Positions 7,701 to 11,068 of a stretch of 11,068 nucleotides of DNA are shown piece by piece; position 1 is the stretch's first letter; the number at the start of each line of letters is the position of its first letter. The notes under the pieces were generated by a model. The model made no database searches. It had not been told where the DNA came from and worked only from the letters and a program-made list of their open reading frames with translations. The position numbers and the translations under genes were made by a program. The DNA comes from Candidatus Poseidoniaceae archaeon (GTDB lineage Archaea > Thermoplasmatota > Poseidoniia > Poseidoniales > Poseidoniaceae), in the NCBI GenBank assembly GCA_013329925.1, contig DUJK01000165.1, positions 1-11,068 on the forward strand, written 5' to 3'.

Positions 7701-8216
7701 CTTAGTTCTGGTGCAGATGCTTGTCCTAGTGTGATTGGTAATTCCACAAATGACCGCAATGGTTGCTACGATAGTGACGGTGATGGTTACTCCAATAAGG
7801 ATAACCAATGGAGTTACTCAGATGGAGCAGATGGATATCCAGATGATCCAACTAGATGGGGACCTCCTCCAAGTAGCGATAGTTCATCATTTGGAACCGT
7901 TGCAATTGCTGGAAGTGGTGTTCTAATATTGGTCATTTTAGGATCGCTTCTGTTCCTGCGCGGCAGGAAAAAAGAGCTTACTATCATGCCAAGCCAAATG
8001 GGATATCATAACCAACAGATTAACCAAGGAACACACAACAAGATTATTCCAGCAGTAAACAATCACCCAGTGTCTAATGTTACGCAACAATATCAACAAC
8101 CAGCAGTTCAATCAGATCCAGCAAGAGATTATTATCAAAATCTTGTCTCTCAAGGTTATCCACATGAACATGCTGTAGCATATACACAGCAATATTTCCC
8201 ACGTTTCCAAGGTTAA
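4770..8216 (+). CDS. Secreted, membrane-anchored beta-propeller/TSP3-repeat surface protein
   Basis: The 1148-residue protein probably stands on the outer face of the cell membrane. Residues 1-28 form a signal peptide: a basic start (MARKNIGK) then a hydrophobic run (LVANVLIIVLIVGSF) with no lipobox Cys. Residues 72-502 contain seven propeller-like repeats. Residues 508-1035 are an Asp-rich thrombospondin type 3-like tract with eleven DGDG motifs and 20 Cys by my count, expected to bind many Ca2+ ions and form a stiff stalk. Residues 1043-1063 are a single transmembrane helix followed by RGRKK, which predicts N-out/C-in topology. The 80-residue tail is Gln/Asn/Pro-rich and ends in a Tyr-rich helix-like motif. 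There is no catalytic signature, so a ligand, adhesion or polymer-capturing role is inference. The start is chosen for the signal peptide; the ribosome-binding site is weak. It is the last gene on this strand and converges with purP. Confidence 0.9.
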   Translation: MARKNIGKSLVANVLIIVLIVGSFSSINLNEKTTDSQLIEDNFEDLPKMFSQRNSNDWSTSASASNPAVLNSIDSTPNNELVVAGIISGSTTMSMGSASITSGQYIEPWIAKSDANGNWQWIEQVSITGVSQYAEATISDIAVASNGDIFATGMFYDTISFGSITLTSTGYWDCWTAKISPNGQWQWAQSLNGDGDYDGVTVNTLDVVYGTSITTDSNNDPIIGGWFLGNTDVGVAADTGAQNGDDIEIFVAKYSNSGNLQWSDVARGQGAQEVNSMVVDSSNSIWISTNFEVSMTFGSVVANAGINEIPVGIAKISQAGNWQSAYATTGSGSATVTDFSIDGQNNLLMSGVYSGSINLGSSLTSAGQNDAFAASMSSTGSWNWAKSVGGTSFDSGSGIEYDPNTGYTILGLSSQSSFSFSSQTFNTRGYNDSVIVTFGPNGNPVALFDAGSSADDAVSGIALLGNGALAIGGNYNGTIDFGTSTAQSQTTSVLMPYVWLTETIAVLDADGDGVADEDDNCPNTANPGQENTDLDSEGDACDSDDDNDGITDNFPDNCPRNSQTGWTSTRDFNDPPSSTDWDNDGCKDDHPEDNDDDNDGVLDVDDTCPRTSFNPPRPTWISEPGTDMDGDGCRDSDEDLNDDGDAFDDSFDDCPTYYGTSTQGEQGCADSDQDTWSDNSDTCPLQPGNSTENGKIACLDSDGDGWANVDDAFDYEPTQWLDSDGDGFGDNSAGINPDDCIDTSGDSLYDRLGCYDYDGDGYSNPEGNWDSGNGADAFPQNPLQWSDFDGDGLGDNWGNLSWTDRPEGWPGQYLESIAENEQDTCPLQFGNSNQNGAYGCPDLDGDGWYDAIDSFINEPSQWADSDGDGFGDNLDGFNGDYCKDIAGDSTEDRKGCLDSDGDGYSDTDEFWTKYSGGDVFPQDSTQWSDIDGDGYGDNPGYPLSDDCIEVAGPSSVDRIGCSDFDSDGFSDPTTEWDLSSGADACPSVIGNSTNDRNGCYDSDGDGYSNKDNQWSYSDGADGYPDDPTRWGPPPSSDSSSFGTVAIAGSGVLILVILGSLLFLRGRKKELTIMPSQMGYHNQQINQGTHNKIIPAVNNHPVSNVTQQYQQPAVQSDPARDYYQNLVSQGYPHEHAVAYTQQYFPRFQG
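4986..6275 (+). other. Seven-blade beta-propeller-like region
   Basis: I can align seven units beginning near residues 72, 140, 212, 276, 338, 398 and 460. Each unit follows the pattern: hydrophobic strand with D/G-x-N-G/N turn, then a (V/I)xG strand, an (I/M)xFGS turn, a Gly/Asn-rich loop, an (F/W)xAKxSxxGNWQW strand. Examples are SNGDIFATG, WTAKISPNGQWQWAQ and AASMSSTGSWNWAKS. The pattern resembles SBBP-type seven-bladed propeller repeats. The last unit is short, as expected if the N-terminal strand closes the ring. Sequence repeats are seen directly; the fold is inferred. Confidence 0.65.
6291..7859 (+). repeat. Thrombospondin type 3-like calcium-binding repeat tract
   Basis: Asp-rich motifs of the DxDGDGxxDxxD type recur across residues 508-1030. 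The first part is canonical TSP3 (DADGDGVADEDDNCPN, then DSDDDNDGITDNFPDNCP). From residue 698 the tract changes to longer units that each start with (G/A)C-x-D-x-DGDG, at Cys 698, 754, 840, 896, 961 (DSDG variant) and 999. Alternate units carry EPxQWxDSDGDGFGDN, so a two-unit superrepeat is visible. Cys residues recur regularly and are probably disulfide-bonded outside the cell. Confidence 0.85.
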
Positions 8217-8236
8217 GTGGTTAGTTAAAGGTATAG

Positions 8237-8252
8237 TTGATAGGCTAATCAA
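8237..8252. other. Short inverted repeat between converging genes
   Basis: TTGAT and ATCAA flank a six-base spacer in the 32-base gap between the surface-protein stop and the purP stop, and the repeat includes the purP stop codon. It could help end transcription from either side, but the stem is short and no T-run follows, so I do not call it a terminator. Confidence 0.25.
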
Positions 8253-9406
8253 GTCAATACTTCAAGAAGCCTGTCCTGCTCTGCCGCCATACGTAATTCC
8301 ATGGCTATTCTTCTGCCACTAGACATCGGCTTTCTCCAGGTTGCATTACCATATGGATGACCAACATTAACGTGTACGTTGGTTCCACCACCTAATCTTG
8401 GGGCGACGTCATAAATGTAGTAATTCATATCCTTGTCGATACAGGTTTGAAGACAAAAGGGACCAATTATTCCTGGGTCATAGTGCTCTTTACTGGCTTT
8501 GATAAATTTCTCACCAAGTTCAAATGCTTTTTCAAGTAATGATTCTCTAATTGTTGCTGTGTTATGTCCTACAACGGTCATTTCAGGAATTTGTTGATGT
8601 ATTGGCATTGTCATTTGTTGCGGTGCTGGGAGTCGAACATGGCCATCAAGTGATGATTCAAACCGCCAGTCAACACCTAGCAGCTCTAACTTCTCTCCTT
8701 CTTCAGCTAGAGGGCTGTAAAAAAAGTTGAGATTAAATACAGGTCCGATAACATATCTTTCAATTCTAGCACCATCGAGTGAAGCCTGATCAATTACTCC
8801 CTCTTTGAGCAGAGCCTGAGATTTCTCAGTATATTCGGCAAATGAGGCACAAGTAAAGAAACCTCTTTCGAGTATTTTTTGGGCATGATGCAATTTCACA
8901 ATCACCAGACAGTCAATATCCTCAGGATTACTTATTGCCTCCGGGAATGGTAGACCAGCTTTTTCTAAAATCCAATAATAGTCTTGCTCTTCTGTTCTTT
9001 CTTCCATTCGCAACATATTTCTAGACCCAAATAATGGTACTTTGAAATTATTCTCAACATCATCAATTGTGGAATAGGAGGTAAATGAACGGTTTGGAAT
9101 ATACACCACATTTCTCTTACGCATTTCCTTCTGCATATCAGCATTCATAACGTCATTGAATGAAGACATTATGATGCTTTTGTCAACCATTCCTCTTACA
9201 ACTCTGCCAGAATTAGTTCTATGTGTCTTGAAATAATTAGCATATGTTTTGTGACGTCCTTCCTTACAATAGGCCACAGTAGGGAATCCTTCTTCAATTG
9301 CTCCATCACAGATATCTAAGGCTGAATGGGAAGCTGTCATGCCAATTCTTAGTTTGAGTCGGTCATAGTTGTCAACAATCTGAGCAACCTCTTCTCGATT
9401 AATCAT
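8249..9406 (-). CDS. purP: Formate-dependent AICAR ligase (FAICAR synthetase), ATP-grasp family
   Basis: PurP catalyses AICAR + formate + ATP to FAICAR + ADP + Pi, the next-to-last step of archaeal purine synthesis, replacing the folate-dependent PurH transformylase. The 385-residue length fits the family (about 360-390). Family signatures are visible: TASHSALDICDGA (24-36); IPNRSFTSYS and VPLFGSRNMLRMEER before the ATP-grasp domain; VIVKLHHA with its nucleotide-binding Lys; YFYSPL-like NFFYSPLAEEG; RFESSLDGHVRLPA; the RESLLEKAFELGE helix; PGIIGPFCLQ; and a C-terminal DVAPRLGGGTNVHV in place of the usual EISARIxxGTN. It lies 49 bases after the coiled-coil gene, with TGAGG seven bases before its ATG. 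No other purine gene is adjacent. PurP paralogues of unproven activity exist, so substrate assignment is slightly less sure than family. Confidence 0.88.
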   Translation of the reverse strand: MINREEVAQIVDNYDRLKLRIGMTASHSALDICDGAIEEGFPTVAYCKEGRHKTYANYFKTHRTNSGRVVRGMVDKSIIMSSFNDVMNADMQKEMRKRNVVYIPNRSFTSYSTIDDVENNFKVPLFGSRNMLRMEERTEEQDYYWILEKAGLPFPEAISNPEDIDCLVIVKLHHAQKILERGFFTCASFAEYTEKSQALLKEGVIDQASLDGARIERYVIGPVFNLNFFYSPLAEEGEKLELLGVDWRFESSLDGHVRLPAPQQMTMPIHQQIPEMTVVGHNTATIRESLLEKAFELGEKFIKASKEHYDPGIIGPFCLQTCIDKDMNYYIYDVAPRLGGGTNVHVNVGHPYGNATWRKPMSSGRRIAMELRMAAEQDRLLEVLT

Positions 9407-9413
9407 GGTTATG

Positions 9414-9418
9414 CCTCA
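9414..9418 (-). promoter_or_regulatory. Shine-Dalgarno site for purP
   Basis: On the minus strand TGAGG lies seven bases before the ATG at 9406 and supports that start. I see no convincing TATA box in the 49-base gap, so purP is probably read through from the coiled-coil gene. Confidence 0.45.
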
Positions 9419-9448
9419 TATTTGCTTCATTACAGACGGTATTTGATG

Positions 9449-9464
9449 TTTGACATCAGTCAAA
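9449..9464 (-). other. Hairpin spanning the stop codon of the coiled-coil gene
   Basis: TTTGAC and GTCAAA flank a four-base loop, a perfect 6-bp stem. On the coding (minus) strand the TGA stop sits in the loop. No T-run follows, so it may be an RNA-stability or processing element between this gene and purP, or simply chance. Confidence 0.3.
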
Positions 9465-10334
9465 TTTCTGTAATTGCATAAGTTCTTCAGTAGATAATGT
9501 ATCTCCTGACATAAGTTTGCTCATCAAATCTTGGACTTCTACTCTTGCTTCAGACTTGCTACTTCCTTTGTCAGTTCCAGACATTGCTGATAACATATCT
9601 TGAGCAGAGTGTAGACAACGAAGCGATACGATATACAAATGGTGAGCTTTGTCCGCCTCTTTCTTTGATTTACGCAACTCTCTGTGGCATGACTCAGCTT
9701 TTTCTCTTTGCTTGTCAACTTCCTTGTTCCATTGAAGCATCAATTCGTGTGCTTCTTGTGCAGCATTAGCAGCATTCTGTACTTCTTCATGAGCTTCCTC
9801 TTGCTCTTCTAATGCAGCCCTGAGGTCCTCTCGAAGAGATTTCATATCGTCATTTTTATCGTCAACAGAGTTCATCTTCTTGAGTTGTGAACTAATTTCT
9901 TTCATTCTTTTCATGACCTTGGTTTCATTCTTACCTGTGTGTCGGCCTTGTTCAAACTCTCTCTCAAGTCTCTGAAGTTCACGCTTTAGTGTGTGTGGTG
10001 TAACTGGCCTTTGCCCTCTTCTACCTCTTTGATTATCTTGTTCAGGAGCACCGCCTCTAGAGGCATCAAGTTTTGTCTTAATTTCCTTCACCTTCACGTT
10101 TGCATCTTGTCGAATTTGCTTCTTTTCTCGAACCAATTCGTTCATTTGCTCTCGAATATCTCTTTGCTCACGAACTTGAACAATCAATTCTTTAACTTCG
10201 GCATTGAGTTCATTTCTTGCAGTCGAATGAGTTTTTGACTTCTTATTCCACTCATCTCGTGTTTCACGAAAAGCTGTTGCTTTTTCATTCACCATATTCT
10301 TCTTTTCTTCGAGAATTTGATTGATTTCTGCCAT
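9456..10334 (-). CDS. COG1340-type archaeal coiled-coil protein
   Basis: The 292-residue product is almost entirely helical and highly charged. Residues 3-90 form a long coiled coil (KELIVQVREQRDIREQ, LVREKKQIRQ). Residues 91-113 are a Gly/Arg/Gln/Pro break; a short helix pair follows (LKRELQRLEREF, then MKRMKEISSQLKKM), then a second long coiled coil (LREDLRAALEEQEEAHEE onward). The end, LMSKLMSGDTLSTEELMQLQ, matches the conserved tail (EKxKxGEKLxTEDLLLLQ) of archaeal COG1340 proteins, which probably fold as antiparallel hairpins; their function is unknown. The frame extends to a GTG at 10367, but the ATG at 10334 has AAGGTGAG seven bases upstream and starts MAEINQ, so I prefer it. Its neighbours are a Roadblock-like protein and purP. 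Family assignment is from motif memory. Confidence 0.75.
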   Translation of the reverse strand: MAEINQILEEKKNMVNEKATAFRETRDEWNKKSKTHSTARNELNAEVKELIVQVREQRDIREQMNELVREKKQIRQDANVKVKEIKTKLDASRGGAPEQDNQRGRRGQRPVTPHTLKRELQRLEREFEQGRHTGKNETKVMKRMKEISSQLKKMNSVDDKNDDMKSLREDLRAALEEQEEAHEEVQNAANAAQEAHELMLQWNKEVDKQREKAESCHRELRKSKKEADKAHHLYIVSLRCLHSAQDMLSAMSGTDKGSSKSEARVEVQDLMSKLMSGDTLSTEELMQLQKFD

Positions 10335-10341
10335 TACTAAA

Positions 10342-10349
10342 CTCACCTT
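10342..10349 (-). promoter_or_regulatory. Shine-Dalgarno site for the coiled-coil gene
   Basis: AAGGTGAG on the minus strand lies seven bases before the ATG at 10334 and decides that start over the upstream GTG. The same octamer occurs 21 bases upstream at 10363-10370. Confidence 0.6.
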
Positions 10350-10352
10350 GTT

Positions 10353-10374
10353 GTGTAAGATTCTCACCTTACAC
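10353..10374 (-). promoter_or_regulatory. Perfect 7-bp inverted repeat in the coiled-coil gene leader
   Basis: GTGTAAG (10353-10359) and CTTACAC (10368-10374) flank an eight-base spacer. In the mRNA the hairpin would end three bases before the functional AAGGTGAG, and it contains the upstream copy of that octamer. It could be an operator or a leader hairpin that tunes initiation. Function is inference. Confidence 0.4.
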
Positions 10375-10386
10375 TCCCTTGCGACT

Positions 10387-10413
10387 GATATCCCCCATTT
10401 AATGCTTGATATC
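10387..10413 (-). promoter_or_regulatory. Candidate promoter with paired GATATC palindromes
   Basis: A TATA-like ATTAAAT (10396-10402, minus strand) would place a transcript start near 10372, at the edge of the leader inverted repeat. GATATC palindromes at 10387-10392 and 10408-10413 lie either side of it, exactly 21 bp apart, so on the same face of the helix. This could be a paired operator over the TATA box. It is a pattern observation only. Confidence 0.3.
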
Positions 10414-10439
10414 TTGCATTCTACACATAAGTAATCAAG

Positions 10440-10772
10440 TTATCTCGAACTTGCCTTGAGGTAGGCATTCAGTCTGTCGGTGGCAACAGATATTTGATGC
10501 CTTATGGCACCAAGATTACACTTTGCTAAACAAAATGCGATAAGTGTGTAATTACTCGTAAGTTTTTGCACTAGAATAATGTGCTTATCAGTGATCAGAG
10601 TCGTTGACTCAAATTCGTTAGAATTATTGAGGCTGTTACCTAATTGTGACATTAAGTGATGGTTTTTTTCTTGATTTGGTTCTATTGCTCTAACAAAACC
10701 ATCTTCGTCAAGTAGAGCAACGCTGTCAATGTCCTTTGATTCACATAAGTCAGACACTACAAACTCTTCCAT
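10440..10772 (-). CDS. Small Roadblock/LC7-like domain protein
   Basis: The product is 110 residues, the size of a single Roadblock/LC7 (MglB-like) domain. These cytoplasmic proteins dimerise and often act as partners or GAPs of small Ras-like GTPases, or as scaffolds. The pattern fits: an N-terminal helix, a strand pair in VALLDEDGFVRAIE, a long helix (about 36-52), strands in ESTTLITDKHIILVQKL and YTLIAFCLA, then a C-terminal helix after LGAIRHQISVATDRLNAYL. No GTPase gene is in the window. Upstream lies a TATA-like element but no Shine-Dalgarno site, which suggests a leaderless or nearly leaderless message. It lies 29 bases from the acetyltransferase stop and 105 bases from the coiled-coil start. 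Fold assignment is moderately sure; specific function is unknown. Confidence 0.6.
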   Translation of the reverse strand: MEEFVVSDLCESKDIDSVALLDEDGFVRAIEPNQEKNHHLMSQLGNSLNNSNEFESTTLITDKHIILVQKLTSNYTLIAFCLAKCNLGAIRHQISVATDRLNAYLKASSR

Positions 10773-10794
10773 GAGTTGACATATTGGTTAGGTG

Positions 10795-10806
10795 TATAAT
10801 TTTATA
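10795..10806 (-). promoter_or_regulatory. Candidate TATA box for the Roadblock-like gene
   Basis: TATAAAATTATA on the minus strand is centred about 28 bases before the ATG at 10772, preceded by a purine-rich GGAACAG that could serve as BRE. A start 26 bases downstream would fall two bases from the ATG. The element contains the stop codon of the upstream acetyltransferase gene. Confidence 0.45.
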
Positions 10807-11068
10807 CTGTTCCGACCATCATATATCCATCTTCGTCAGCATAGTAATTAGCAATCGTTTGTTGGATTTTTAGGCCAAACCGTTGGTAAAAATTTTGAGC
10901 CCTTATATTTGAGACCCGAACCTCTAATTGGATTGTATTTTTTCCCAATTCTCTTGAGATTGAGAATAACTCATCGATCATCTTTGTTCCAAGACCTTGT
11001 CCCTGATATTGCTCCTCAATTACTAAGGCAACAATTCTCACCTTGTCCTCAAATATTTGTTTTGACCA
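10802..11068 (-). CDS. GNAT N-acetyltransferase, RimI-like (5' partial)
   Basis: This is the C-terminal 88 residues of a GNAT-fold acetyltransferase; the frame is open to the window edge, so the start lies outside. The GTG at 11039-11041 falls mid-domain and is not the start. The acetyl-CoA pyrophosphate-binding motif is clear (VIEEQYQGQGLGTKMIDELF, Q-x-x-G-x-G type). The RimI-like segment IQLEVRVSNIRAQNFYQRFG and a YYADEDGYMMV ending follow. RimI-family proteins of about 150-160 residues acetylate protein N-termini, such as ribosomal S18 in bacteria or Ala/Ser/Met-type N-termini in archaea. Substrate here is unknown, and another GNAT subfamily cannot be excluded because the N-terminal half is missing. 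The downstream Roadblock-like gene appears to have its own promoter overlapping this stop. Confidence 0.85.
   Translation of the reverse strand, partial: WSKQIFEDKVRIVALVIEEQYQGQGLGTKMIDELFSISRELGKNTIQLEVRVSNIRAQNFYQRFGLKIQQTIANYYADEDGYMMVGTV

Noticed and set aside
6291..7859. DNA-level tandem repeat or CRISPR-like array
   Set aside because: The repetition is in the encoded protein (Asp-rich motifs); unit lengths vary and the frame is open throughout, with no constant repeat plus unique spacer pattern.
10335..10367. GTG at 10367 as the coiled-coil gene start
   Set aside because: The ATG at 10334 has a strong AAGGTGAG at good spacing; the GTG lies within the leader inverted repeat.

Overview
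The window comes from an archaeon. Its RNA polymerase largest subunit is split into A' and A'', ribosomal protein L30e follows directly, and purP encodes the archaeal formate-dependent AICAR formylating enzyme. The DNA is AT-rich (about 40 % GC by eye). A very large secreted protein combines a beta-propeller, thrombospondin-type-3 calcium repeats, one C-terminal membrane helix and a short tail. Together this points to a marine planktonic member of Thermoplasmatota (Poseidoniales/Marine Group II, or Marine Group III). That placement is inference: there is no rRNA in the window.

Plus strand, 1-4699: information-processing cluster. It holds rpoA1 (A', 5' end outside the window), rpoA2 (A'', start overlapping the rpoA1 stop as TGATG) and rpl30e. 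In many euryarchaea nusA, rps12 and rps7 follow; here they do not. Both polymerase subunits are longer than usual. A' carries about 130 extra residues with four cysteines in the dock region. A'' has about 120 extra N-terminal residues, seen as a helix-hairpin-helix-like segment plus a strongly basic linker. The funnel and bridge-helix region of A' is also substituted at usually invariant positions.

Plus strand, 4770-8216: one 1148-residue cell-surface protein. In order it has a signal peptide, seven propeller-like repeats, an Asp-rich TSP3 calcium-binding tract with 20 cysteines and a higher-order repeat, a transmembrane helix, and a Gln/Pro/Asn-rich cytoplasmic tail ending in a short Tyr-rich helical motif.

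Minus strand, 11068-8249: a run of four co-oriented genes. They are a RimI-like GNAT acetyltransferase (5' end outside the window), a small Roadblock/LC7-like protein, a COG1340-type coiled-coil protein, and purP. purP converges tail-to-tail with the surface-protein gene. Candidate TATA boxes lie ahead of the Roadblock and coiled-coil genes, so this is probably several transcripts rather than one operon. The coiled-coil leader has a perfect 7-bp inverted repeat, a duplicated Shine-Dalgarno-like octamer and two GATATC palindromes 21 bp apart.

I found no tRNA, rRNA, CRISPR array, insertion sequence or intein. No stretch over about 105 bases lacks a gene. The best candidates for something undescribed are the polymerase insertions and the surface-protein architecture; I do not see a clear new multi-gene system.
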